Assembly (NCBI GenBank): GCA_030323885.1
Contig: CM059194.1
Span: 5,788,186 to 5,852,185, forward strand
DNA from: Branchipolynoe longqiensis
Taxonomy: Eukaryota > Annelida > Polychaeta > Phyllodocida > Polynoidae
Length of the DNA: 64,000 nt
Direction of reading: 5' to 3'
The position numbers and the translations under genes were made by a program. A model generated the notes under the pieces. The model saw only the letters and a list, made by a program, of their open reading frames with translations. It made no database searches and was not told the DNA's origin. Of this stretch, positions 20,640-32,500 are shown piece by piece. Every line of letters starts with the position of its first letter. Position 1 is the stretch's first letter.

Positions 20640-20882
20640 TAGGTGACAGTATTTTACGCTCTTTATAGTAATGCACAACTAGGGTGCAGTGCTGCCAACA
20701 CCATTACACAATATCCCACTCGGCTGCATTATCCTGACACTGAACTAACCAGTCCCTTCCATATGCTAGTGATGCCAAGCGCCAGGTGGGGGAGCGACAG
20801 ACCATTTTTCTTGTTTGTTTGACTACGTCGGGGATCAAACCCATGACTTAGATGTGGTTAGGAGGTAAAACAACAACAAACT
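20640..20882 (-). mobile_element. Rearranged SINE A copy
   Basis: Holds minus-strand SINE A blocks (atatcccactcggctgc, attatcctgacactgaactaacc, gccaagcgccagg) but ends with a plus-oriented tail-like gatgtggttaggaggtaaaac and caacaacaaac. The mixed orientation suggests two abutting copies or an inversion. Confidence 0.55.
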
Positions 20883-21690
20883 TACTGCTGTCTACCTCGT
20901 TGTTGGTGGCTTTCAGCTGTGCTACTTCCAGCCATAGTAAAACTGACCTATTCAATGAGCCTTAGGGCTACAACAATATTAAATATATATGGTTGGCCGC
21001 CGCAGTTCAGAGCAACATGTTTTCTGTAGCATTAGATGAGTCATCGGTGTAATATAATTACCGGTATTATTTATTTGTACATAATGTTTTTTTTTGTTTT
21101 TTTCTTAAAGGGGAAATACAAATTATTTGTAAAAAAAAAAACTATATGTATATAAAATATCAAATGGATTGAAAATCAGCCATGGTCAGGATGGATATTC
21201 AAATGTTTCTTCATATGAAAAACAACTATGTTTGTTTCAATGTGACTAATCTGCAATATGTGCGGGGTCATCATGCCTGTGGTGTTGTTAGGAATGTATT
21301 ATGGTATCCTCAAAGTGAGTTAAGTATTCATTCACAGGTTCATGTCTTGCCTTTTTGTCTGTTGTCTTTGTGTTGTATTGAATGAAAATGGTTGCATTGG
21401 GTTATGAGAAAAGAATTGGGGGGGGGGGGGGGAGGGGAGTTGTTTTAAACAAAATTCTTATTCTAGTTTGTAGAATGACTAGAATGCTTTTTCTAGAATA
21501 TAGTGTAGTTTCTCACTGTAAGTATGCACCCATCGAACAATCCAATGCACCATCTATAAGTTGTCACCACCCAATGGATATTGTCCGTCACATTGCTTAT
21601 TGTAGTGATGTATCTTAAAGGCCACCTAACACCCACTTTAACTAGGTCAGTTAAATTAATACAGGACTTGGCCCTTGTTGCTGACTATCT
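20883..21690. other. Intergenic, no gene recognised
   Basis: AT-rich sequence with a poly-A run near 21131 and a poly-G run at about 21418-21431. Short open frames are present but have no recognisable motif and no splice context linking them to NAPG or TOP1. Confidence 0.5.
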
Positions 21691-21694
21691 GGTC

Positions 21695-22205
21695 TACCCT
21701 GTTTGAGGAGGGAGGAGAGAGCGGGATTCGAGCTGGCCTCTGATTGGATTACGGCGTGGGATTCTGGCCAGCCTCTGATTGGATGAGGTAGAGTGGGATT
21801 CTAGCTGGTCTCTGATTTGGAGGTGGGAGAACAGCATTCTAGTGGCCAGTGGTGGAGGGATTCTGGCACGCCTCTGATTGGATGAGGGAGAGTGCGATTC
21901 CAGCTGGTCTCTGATTGGATGAGGGAGAGTGCGATTCCAGCTGGTCTCTGATTGGATGAGGGAGAGTGCGATTCTAGCTGGTCTCTGATTGGATGAGGAA
22001 GAGCATGATTCTGGTGGCTTGTGGAGTAGCTGGTCTCTGATTGGATGAGGAAGAGCATGATTCTGGTGGCTTGTGGAGGGAGAGCAGGATTCTAGATAGC
22101 CTCTGGAGGAGGGAGAGCAGGATTCTGATTGGAGGAGGGAGACTGGGATTCTAGCTGGCCTCTGATTGGTTGAGGGAGAGCGGGATTTTGACTGGCCTCT
22201 GAATA
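21695..22205. repeat. Minisatellite of ~36-bp CTCTGATTGGATGAGGGAGAG-type units
   Basis: Around thirteen imperfect units with gattctagctggtctctga and ttggatgagggagag. The minus strand stays open for about 225 codons only because few stops occur in the unit; the predicted Ser/Gln/His-rich product is not considered real. Confidence 0.85.
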
Positions 22206-22664
22206 AAAAGTTTGTCAGTCCTTTCAATTGAACATTGCACAAAATGTAACTAGAGAATATCAGAACGGATTTTCTCCTCGCCCCCCCCCCCCGATTAAAT
22301 GCATTAATTTTCTTGCCATGAATATGGCCTTTGTAACCGACTTCAATATAATTTGAGAACTGTATATCCATATGGTTTAAAGTGTAATGTCATCCTTATA
22401 TCTAGATTAAAGTGAGATAATAAAATAATGGTACGAGAACATGGCGTTATTAATATTATGTGTAGGCTTACAAAATGACATGATTTTAGATCATGTGTAA
22501 GTCTTCATGGGAATTGGCACTGACTTTAATTGCAAACTACTTTACACAAAGTGTCTATAATCTATCAATTACCCATTATTTTATTTTTTTAAACATGTAA
22601 ATATATAAATAAATAAATATTCCTATCACGCAGATGCAGTCCTCTGGTCTTGAGCTTGTCAACT

Positions 22665-22976
22665 TCTGAGATGAATATATTAGATCGATTGTAATCTACC
22701 TTACTTTAGTTTGAAGTAACTGATTTAAAATGGCTGACTTGGGGAGATATTTGAAGTGTAAACATGTTTTATTAATTTTGACGTGCTTGTCAAAACTGAC
22801 TCCCAATAGGCTTCAGCAGTAACAGATTCAAATAAAGTGACTTAGTATTTACTTCTATGTAGCAACAAACGCTTAATAAACGCACCAGTATCTAAGCTAG
22901 ATATGTAAGTTGCAATCTAACTTAAGTCTTTTAGCATTTGAAATTTGTAATGCTTTTATCAGACTATGCAACTTTA
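22665..22976 (+). mobile_element. TTAA-family MITE, 5'-truncated
   Basis: Holds the inner blocks (gatgaatatattagatcgat, ctaccttactttagtttgaag, acgcttaataaacgcaccag, ctagatatgtaag) and the right end atcagactatgcaactttaa. The left end has been lost. Confidence 0.7.
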
Positions 22977-23649
22977 AAAATGAAACGCGCCCAAACAAAA
23001 CTCGCCACACAAGTTTCATTTTCGTTAAAAACAATTTATTCCTGACGATGAGATGTTGAAATAATTAGATACAATTTTTTCCCCGAACCTACAATGATGA
23101 TGCTTGAAGATGATGCGAAGGTCTGTAGCGGCGGCCATTTTGTCGGCTGGCGTTCCAGACACCACGTGTGACGTCATGAGGACAAAGATGAGACATCTGA
23201 TTCGTTTATAAACTGCTGCCACACACACAATGACACATGTTGAAGGACAGCAACACCCCTGTGCTGAAACCAGTATATTATTTCTTTGTATATATTTATT
23301 CATTTTTGTATATCACCTTAAACACACCGCTTCGTATGCGAGCTTCGACATATATCAATCGTGAAACCATAACGAGACGAGTAGAAATGAGCTTAGTCTT
23401 AACATAGCGCAGGCTAATTGCCTTATACCTGTATAAATACTGGCATACATTCTAGTCAATGTATCTGGTCATGCAGTGCCATGCAGGTCAATGACCCCCT
23501 CCCTCAGCACGGTTTCACAAGTACACCCGAGGCCAAATAACAAAATTTTAATCGGTGATCGTCCGAGCCCGTGCCTGAAAAATCACCCGCCCCTGATTTT
23601 TTTGTTTAACTTAAAAATACACTGGGTTAGCAGCAATTCAATTTTCGTA

Positions 23650-23762
23650 TCAATTTTTAAGTCATTGGTTTGACTTAGCCAGGGTTCGAACCCAGGAGTT
23701 TGAATCCCACATCCTACCAAAATCGGAAGCAGACGCTCAACTCATTCGGCCATCATGTCTGG
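23650..23762 (-). mobile_element. SINE A head fragment
   Basis: On the minus strand it begins CCAGACATGATGGCCGAATG with a box A-like segment, has GGGTTCGAACCC-type box B sequence and continues to ccaatgactta (as complement). Only the tRNA-like head and the first body block are present. Confidence 0.7.
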
Positions 23763-25606
23763 TTACATTCACGCCATATGCCAAAACAATTCTTTTTAAA
23801 TTAAAAACCCACCCGCCTGACAATGATTTGTGTGATCAAACGGACGATCACCATTTACTTTTTTTATTTGGCCTTACTGAGAGGGTCTGCAAAATATATT
23901 CAGAGATACCAGCGAGTGGGGGGGGGGGGGGGGCGCCACATGGTTTTACAGCCTGATGGTGTACATGGCCCAGAAAGCCCTAACCCTACAACCGGGAAGT
24001 GAGAGACCAGAAGGCGCTGACGGACTGGGTGGGGCAGGAAGGCGGTTGGGGGGGGGGGCGACAAGTGAAATCAAATTGCAAAGAAAAATTATGTTATTGA
24101 GAAAAGAAGACATTTCAACTGTAAAGAAAAATGTATGTTATTGAGCAAATAAGACATTTCTAGATTTCTTTGGGGGGGGGCAGGTGTTTTTTTTTTTACA
24201 CAAAACAAACTATAGATTGGGGAATCTTTAGTGTAAATTTAATTAAACTGAAGACTGGCATCCCTGAAAATTGCAACAATGACCTAAAAAAAAAGAAGAC
24301 AACAAACAAGAAAAAGACCAGTATCCCTCTAAAAAAAAATTTTTTATTTAAAATAAATCGAGACCCATGGTATACAAAACTCAAGTTGTGGCCATCAGTA
24401 ACAAGAGTCCTTAGGCCAAATAGAGGTGTGAATATCTGCTCGGATACAAGCACACGTAGAAACAAACTATTACAACGTGTTACTGACTCGCTCCCTTCAC
24501 ATCGCCAACAGTACACAACCTATGGCAAACCGGGCGTTGTAAACCAAATTCTAGTTATAATTAATTAAATTCGTTTAAATTCATTCTAGGACCTACATCG
24601 TCGTTTGACATTTCATTCTTCTTTTTTTTAATATATATATATATATATTTTAAAAGGCCTACCAAAACATTCAGCTTTCATGAACGTCAACAGCATTTTT
24701 TTATATATATTTTTTTTTTACAATCTAAAAGAAAATAATCAAAAACTACGTTAATTATTCTCGAATAAAATTAGCCCAGCCTAAGTGGTGGGAGACGCAC
24801 TAATAATACTACACTTGCTAAAGCTGTGCAAAGCGCAACAGCATACTGGACACGGATTGTAGTCAAATAGCTTCGTGAAATTGCAACGCTGCGTACATGT
24901 TACTTCATCAAACAGGAGATCATACGGATTATCAATACTGCATCTTACTAAAGGTTAGTCTTCCGCTTCGATATCATCAACCGAACCACCAGCTGTGCAG
25001 TGTTTGCGAACACCGCCAGAAAGGATTAAATAAATGCATGGCGAAAGCGGGGGAAATAGTCACCGACAGATTTGTCAACTGTATAATTAAGTTCGATACG
25101 CGACCAAAGTTACTTTGTTTAATCGATAGCAAGTTACCCTAGATATGATCACACTTAGCGGTACGGTTTAAATCAGAACACCTTCTATGTGAAATCACGC
25201 TTAAATGTTAGCCAGCTTTCGTAAGTGACCGGTGTCGGGTGAGATGCGGACCAATTAAAGCCAGCCCATTATGTTATTTAGAAATAAGAATATTAAGCGG
25301 TTATTTCCCCAAGTCAGGGGCTTGAGGTGAGTTAGACTGGGGAATGATGAGTACTGACTGAGGTGCGAAGCCACAGTCAATGAGCCATTCCAAAAGCCTG
25401 AGACACTCAAAGAAAATAAACCGCGAGTCATAAAGTATTTATTAAATGACTGGAGCTTACGAACTGTAGCCATTTCAATCAGGAGAAGCTACAATTTAAA
25501 TGAATCAGAAAAACATAACCAGCCATGGCAAAATACTGATATCTGTTTCATGCCGAGGATCAGAATTATTTGACTGGGGAAGTTGTCGGGCATTTAATTC
25601 AGGGAT
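23763..25606. other. Intergenic, low-complexity rich, no gene recognised
   Basis: Poly-G runs near 23920 and 24048, A-rich stretches at 24286 and 24330, and T-rich stretches near 24190, 24630 and 24710. Reading frames of up to about 130 codons occur at 24170-24568 but are dominated by lysine and asparagine homopolymers. No motif supports a gene. Confidence 0.5.
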
Positions 25607-25917
25607 GAAAGTGGCCTCCGCAAAAAAAACGCAGAAATCAGGCCGAGACCGTGGCGCCACCTACCAGGTGAAAAGGCGGATATCCTCCCCACTGGGATTA
25701 GCAGTCAGAGAATGATGGAAAATACTGGAAGTCAGTTTCAACTGTCCTTATTGTGGCTGTGTTATCGTCCATGCAGAACTTTTTCGTTGTTTGGGTTTTA
25801 TGTTCTAGCAACATATAAGAACGAAATTTGGACTGGTCACTTATATATATTGGCATTTTGTGGAATATAAAAAATTGAGGAAATCCGCAATATCGTGGAG
25901 ATCTTTCATCCCTGAAT
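25607..25917. mobile_element. MITE with ATTCAGGGATGAAAG ends
   Basis: Perfect 15-bp inverted ends (attcagggatgaaag and ctttcatccctgaat) bound a 311-bp element. A related copy lies at 44811-45117. CAGGG-type ends suggest hAT; no clean 8-bp duplication is visible. Confidence 0.75.
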
Positions 25918-26507
25918 AACAATAATTTCATTAACCGCACAGATGTTCAAATCACACGTGTTTTTTGACTGACAGTGCTGTCCCTCAACCGGAGCTACAA
26001 CAGAGAAAGAATGAAAGGCTTCAAAGGTGTTCGATACTCAGGCGCACGTGTCATTTGATACACACAGAAGCACACCTTGCATATTCAACTGTCCCAGCCC
26101 CATCTCGTCTACCCCAGCCGGCCGACACCCAATGAAGGCATAGCAGTCAGGTGACCAGAAGTACTGGCTGCACGCAAACCGGCGCTAAAAAGAGCATTTC
26201 AAATAAAATTGTGTTGAGATTTGACTGAGCTTCAACTAAACATTCCGGCCAACAGTCCTGCACAAAAGTGCGTCCCCCCCACCACCCACCCTCACGGCTT
26301 GCTAAGTAGAACTTCTACGCAGGACTGCTTCATCTCCATCGCCATCTTTATCTTTATCTCAGAGTCTCGCTAACTCCTAACCGCCATCACAATGTTTAAG
26401 TCGTCACGTTTTGCTGGGTGACGACATTGCTAGTTTTTCTTAACAAAATCCCCACCCCCTCTGACCGTCCCTTCCCCCCTCGCTCCACCTTTAGTCATCC
26501 TCCGGAT

Positions 26508-26745
26508 ATATCACCACATGTGTTGCTGGGATGTAAAACCCCAATCACCCACCCACTCTTCACACAGCTACACACCTACAGTCCTCGTCCTGATACATCA
26601 CCCCAACTGTTGCTGGGATGTAAAACCCAAATCTCCCACCCACTCTTCACACAGCTAGTCACCCCTCATGTTCCTGGGATATAAAACCCCAACCACCCAC
26701 CCACTCTTCACACAGCCTCAGTCACCCCACATGTTGCTGGGACAA
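26508..26745. repeat. ~60-75-bp tandem repeat, four copies
   Basis: Each unit has gttgctgggat-taaaaccc, cacccacccactcttcacac and agct. The units vary in length at the spacer. Confidence 0.8.
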
Positions 26746-27179
26746 AAGACCGCATCAAATGTTAGGTAACCTTCAAGTAGATAGATAGTTCCTGCTAAGT
26801 TCAAGGTCAAGGTCAAAAGCACAAGTCGCTACCACGTGACCTGAGACTGAGAAGGCTGCAATTAGCGATGGGAATGAAACCAAAGACGCGCTAATTAAAC
26901 AACACTTTGTCTGGCAGGACGCAGACGGAAGGAACGCGCGGCTGGGTGGGGACAGTGTTAGAAACAATTAGCAGACTGTGGGACTGTATTAGAAACAATT
27001 AGCAGACTGGTTTCGACAAGACTGTGGCACTTGCTCACTGTTCGGCCCTCCTTTGTTTGCCCGCCGCACCCATCTCAGTGGTAGCCTGAGGATAAATAAA
27101 TATTGCAGCTTTATTTCTCATGCTCGACATCAGTACAATGTATGTGTAGCTGTCTTTTCCCCACATAGCGCCCACCCAC

Positions 27180-28215
27180 CCCCCTGCTAGTACCCTCCCG
27201 CATAACACCCTCTCACACCTAGTGACAGCCCCCCCCCCGCCCCCCCCCCCACATAGCGCACTCTACCACATAGCACCCTCCCCCACACATAGTACCCCCA
27301 CACATAGTACCCTCCCCCACATAGCGCACTCCACCACATAGCACCCTCCCCCACACATAGTACCCCCACACATAGTACCCTCCCCCACATAGTGCACTCC
27401 CTCACATAGTGCACTCCCCACATAGTACCCTCCCCCACATAGTGCACTCCCTCACATAATACCCTCCCCCACATAGTGCCTCCCCACATAGTGCACTCCC
27501 CCTTATAGCACCCTCCCCATGTTCTCCCACATAGCGCTCTCACTTCACCTATTACCCTCCCCCAACCTAGTGCACTCCCCCACATAGTACCCCCCTACAT
27601 AGTGCACTCCCCCACATAGTACCCCCCTACATAGTGCACTGCCCCCACATAGTACCCCCCACATATAGCACTCCCCACATAGTAGCACTCCCCCACATAG
27701 TACCCTCCCTCACATAGTACCCCCTACATAGTGCACTCCCCCACATAGCGCACCACTACATAGTACCCCCCTACATAGTGCACTCCCCCACATAGTGCAC
27801 TCCCCCACATAGTGCACTCCCCCACATAGTACCCTCCCTCACATAGTACCCCCCCCTACATAGTGCACTCCCCCACATAGTGCACCCCTCACATAGCACC
27901 CCAACACATAGTACCCTCCCGCCCATAGTGCACTCCCACACATAGTACCCTCCTCCACATAGCACCCTCCCCCACATAGCACCCTCCCCGTTTTCTCCCA
28001 CATAGCGCTCTCCTCCTTTTACCCTCCCCCACCTAGTTCAACCCCCCACATAGCACATTCCCCACAAAGCACCCTCCTGCACATTGTTCCCTCCCCAACA
28101 TCATGGCCACCCCACATACTGCCCTCTGCAGTATATTCCCCCAAATAGTACACTCGCCCACACAGCGCCTTCCCCTAGAGTACTCCCACCACCACATAGC
28201 GCACCTCCCAATAGA
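27180..28215. repeat. 1-kb C-rich minisatellite of CCCCCACATAGTGCACTC-type units
   Basis: About fifty imperfect units of 15-20 bases alternating the words cacatagtgcactcc, cacatagtacc and catagcaccctc. Strong strand asymmetry: one strand is almost free of G outside ag/gc. Open frames on the minus strand (Gly/Cys/Trp-rich) are products of the repeat. Confidence 0.9.
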
Positions 28216-29419
28216 TCCCCCACACATTTTCGATCACTCCACTCACTATTTACAATTCAGATGATCCAAAAATATATACCGAGACCAGGTGGCATAGTTC
28301 GCAAGTGTCGCAACGCCAGAGGCAGTCACACTCGAGGACCAGGCGGAAATCCTCAAATTCATCCTACTTCTTGTCATTATAACTATTATTATTACTCCTA
28401 TTATTATGTTTTATACACACCCTCACGGTATCGGGTCAGTAGTGCTGTGGATATGTAATGGAATGAACCGGATACAATCATGACACATTATGGTACATAT
28501 ACACACTCCTCACCCACGCGCGACTGACACTGACTACCTGGAAACGGAGGGGCTTCTCCGGTCCAAAAATAACGCGTTCTCCTCCAGCTACACACTCAGT
28601 CCACGCACCATTTATACATACGTGCACACAAAACTGGCATTTTATACAATGCGGTGCATTTGTTTTTAAATTAGAGTTCCACTTCGGTGGTAACTTCAGT
28701 CGCTTCAAATCAGATGTACGCGTTTTGTTGACTACACCAGGGGCAGGCCCGGTGTATGGCACAAGGTCTGTCGGTACCGCTACCTCGGTACGCCGGTACT
28801 TCATACGAGAACAAAGGGAAGTTGTGATCCAATTATAAATACAAAATTTGGCAAGAGGTTTGTGCTCACGTGACTGGGATAACGTGTGGAGGGGGGGTTG
28901 GGGGTTGTGAATGTATGGCATTGCTGAAGGAAAGCTTCCAAATAATTGATTACTCTTCACACACAATAGCTGGTGTCAGATTAATTATGTAATATTCAAA
29001 AAGACCTGCCACGCTCAGAGTATACCGGGATTGTGTAATCAAAGGCCACTGGGACAGGTGCACAAACTAAAAAGTAGGGGGGGGGGCGTAAAACTCACAT
29101 ACGAGTAGTCGTAAAATAGCAACCGAAGAGTCGGCGTAGAAACCGCCCCTGACAAAGTAAATGGAATAGTTGATTAAGAATTACTTTGAAGTCGGTGCTG
29201 TGGTCACCCATCCAGAATGGCCCTTCTTGGACGTTATTGCCCTCATGTCCTTCCATGTCATGTGACGTCACAATGATGTCACCAGAGAGAGAACTCAAGA
29301 GGATAAGTCGAAGACGTCCTAAGTTTGCTGACCCAGTTGCTGATGTCACAAGTGGACTTAACCGACTCGGAGCTTCAACAGTACGAGAGCGGAGTGGACT
29401 TCTGCCTTCCAGGTCTGTT
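28216..29419. other. Region just downstream of TOP1, no further gene recognised
   Basis: Includes a frame of 162 codons on the minus strand (28478-28966) with no recognisable motif and no splice evidence. It could be an untranslated part of the TOP1 transcript, since it lies immediately 3' of the stop codon, but no strong polyadenylation signal could be picked out. Confidence 0.4.
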
Positions 29420-29522
29420 TTAGAAGACGAATGTCTCATCCGCCATGTCGATTGCCCAGGCAAATTTGTCGCGCTGAGTCTTGTTGTAGATCTTCTCAAT
29501 CGGTACGTCCCACTTCTTGCAC
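29420..29522 (-). CDS. TOP1: TOP1 last exon (C-terminus and stop)
   Basis: Acceptor TACCCAG on the minus strand; encodes [20 protein letters not shown], then AWAIDMADE and a taa stop whose complement is at 29420-29422. Vertebrate TOP1 ends almost identically ([32 protein letters not shown]). Confidence 0.95.
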
Positions 29523-32500
29523 CTGGGTACAATGAAAAATTGAACATTGCCATTTTGAACTTTTCGGGGTTTGGTTGGTGGTTGGAGTTTTATGTCCTGG
29601 CAACATCTAAGGTCATATCAGGACAGTACCGAATTTGTGACCGTGCACACGCATGGCGACTTTATAGTGCTATCACACTGGGAGACCAGGCAGCCCGGTC
29701 CATGACCAGATATCCCACTCAGCCATATTATCCTGACCGTGAGCTAACCAGTCCTTGCCCTACCCTATTAATGCCAATCGCCAGGCTAGGAAGCGACAAG
29801 AATCAATTTTATAAGTCATTGGTTTGAGTCGACCGGGAACCTAACTCCCGATCTCCCGCACGTGAGGCCCGTGCTCTACCGATTCGACCACCGCGCCCGG
29901 TAGGGGAAGAGAAGACGGGAAGATGAAGATGGGAAGATGAAGAATCTAGGATTGATTAATTGATTGTTGGAGTTTTACATCCTGACAGCATCTAAGGTCA
30001 TATCAGGACGGGGAGTCTAAACAATGGGAAAATATACAAGACAAATGGCAACAAATCCCAGGCCATCTATACTCCTGCAAATTACAACAAACTACAAAAC
30101 TTGTGCACATAAGCCCCTCAGTTTTAGTTCCATCCCTCCTACGTGGTTGCATAACTCACCCTGTATAATTGTGCAAATAACCCGCATATAAATATAGCTA
30201 CGGACTAGTTTCATGACACTAAGAAGGATGGTTGATGAATTTACGCCATATCAGCAGCAAATGCGAAAAGCGATGAAAATGTGTTAGTTTGGCTATAAAG
30301 AAAAAATGTATAAAGTTTGATATCCTAAAATAAAACCTCACTTGTAATCCTAAAATGGTGAAATATGTGTTAGATGATGGTCAAACTGATCACACAATGA
30401 CTAAATCTAATGAATTTTTTGTTTAAAACATACCAGGCAGCTGAGATTCTTGGATCTAGATAGTTGAGCTTCGAAGTGCCAAGAGCAATGTCCTTGTTCT
30501 CGTCCTTGTCGGTCATCTGCATCTCGAGCTTGGTGAGCTGCTCTTCCAATCGCTCGACCGCCTTCTTCCTCTTGTCCATAAGTCTGCGGATGCAAATCCA
30601 CACTTAACCGAGACCGGCTATACGAAAACAAGTCGCTTGGACAGCATAACTTTCTTTACAATTCAAATAACTCAAGCGTATGAACAATATGTAGTATCGC
30701 AGCATAATTAAACAGACTCCGTGATTCATATGCAGAAATCATCCCGACACAACCAATGGGAAAGCCCCACAGTCCTTCTAAAGCAAGTTTTTCTGTTGCC
30801 TGCTTCTGATTCACTCCGACTTGAAATGTGGTATACAAAAACCGCAATTGCTTGCATTAAGACGCATAATTAATTTAAATTAAATTTTTAACCTACAACA
30901 CGGAGAGACATGGACAGCCGGCTTACTCTAAGAAAACTACCAGAGAAGCGAAGACTTTCAGTTTGAATAATCGACTGGCAGTATTTAGGTAGCACGGTTC
31001 CACCTACTGTTTTGTTTTATCCGTCTTGTGCGCCTTGTATTCTGCCTTAGCAGTTTTCAAGTCCTTCTTATGAGACCTTTGGTCATGAAGATGGATAACA
31101 AGTCACATTATTTCATGAGTATTTCCATCGGCATGCAATAAACAGATAATATGGCATAAATTAAAGTAAAACTCGACCTTCAGTATGAAAGTTAAACAAT
31201 AGTTGAGTCTGTCATTGTAGGCATGAGGGAAAAGTGCTGCATCCTATTCAGCTTTACTTAGCCTACCAATCAGTAGATAAGTTAAACATAGTTGTCTGTC
31301 ATAGAGGCGTGACCACGAATACGATCGCAAACATTGATACAGGTATACTAGCCTCCAATCAGTATTGAAAGTTTTAAAAATAGTCGAGTCTCGTCAGTAT
31401 GTAGAGTACCACCTGGGAATACGAGGTGCCACAGACATCGTGATACAGGCTTATAGTCTACGAAATCAGTTGTGGATAAGTTGAACCTCGTCAGTACTCA
31501 GATGATTGACCACCTGGGAATACAAGATGCTGTAGACATCCTGATACAGGCTTATACTTAGCCTACCAAATCAGTAGTGGATAAGTTAAACAATAGTTGA
31601 GTCTCATCAGTACGTAGAGGCGTGACCACCTGGGAATACGAGGTGCTGCAAACATCCTGATACAGGCTTATACTTAGCCTACCAAATCAGTAGTGGATAA
31701 GTTAAACAATAGTTGAGTCTCGTCAGTACGTAGAGGCGTGACCACCTGGGAATACGAGGTGCTGCAAACATCCTGATACAGGCTTATACTTAGCCTACCA
31801 AATCAGTAGTGGATAAGTTAAACAATAGTTGAGTCTCGTCAGTACGTAGAGGCGTGACCACCTGGGAATACGAGGTGCTGCAAACATCCTGATACAGGCT
31901 TAAACTTAGCCTACCAAATCAGTAGTGGATAAGTTAAACAATAGTTGAGTTTCGTCAGTACGTAGAGGCGTGACCACCTGGGAATACGAGGTGCTGCAAA
32001 CATCCTGATACAGGCTTATACTTAGCCTACCAAATCAGTAGTGGATAAGTATACGTATCTGTAAGAAAGCAGCTGGTTGGTGGGGACAGCCCCACCCAGC
32101 ATCATTGAGCCGACAGCAGCATCGACAGGAGGCAGCAGTAGAGCTCAGAAACCAGCTGGCTTACCGGCACACTCCGAATTATTTATTAATTATAAATGGA
32201 CAGCTGTCAATTAGCAAGGGTTGGTTGGTTGGTTGGTTGGTTGAGTTTTACATCCTGGCAACGTCTAAGGTTATATCAGGACGGATACCGACTTGTGACA
32301 GTGCGCATTCATGGCGACTTTATAGTGCCGCTCCACTGTGAGACCGGACCGCCAGCACCATGACCTGATATCCCACTCAGGCATGCTATCCTGATAATAT
32401 GCAAACCAGTCCTTGTAGTAACAAGTATCAATTTTATAAGTCATTGGTTTGATTCGGCTGGGATTCGAACTCCTGACCTTCCACACGGGAAGCCTGCGCT

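Noticed and set aside
21694..22371. A 225-codon minus-strand Ser/Gln-rich frame
   Set aside because: Explained by the ~36-bp minisatellite; no motif, no splice or promoter context.
24170..24568. A 132-codon frame in the intergenic region
   Set aside because: Dominated by translated poly-A and poly-T runs; no motif.
27187..28001. CRISPR-like array in the regularly spaced C-rich units
   Set aside because: Units are contiguous degenerate minisatellite repeats without unique spacers, and the DNA is eukaryotic.
28478..28966. A 162-codon minus-strand frame downstream of TOP1
   Set aside because: No recognisable domain, no conserved start context; probably chance or TOP1 3' untranslated sequence.
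29186..29827. A 213-codon plus-strand frame
   Set aside because: It is antisense to the last TOP1 exon and then runs into SINE A.
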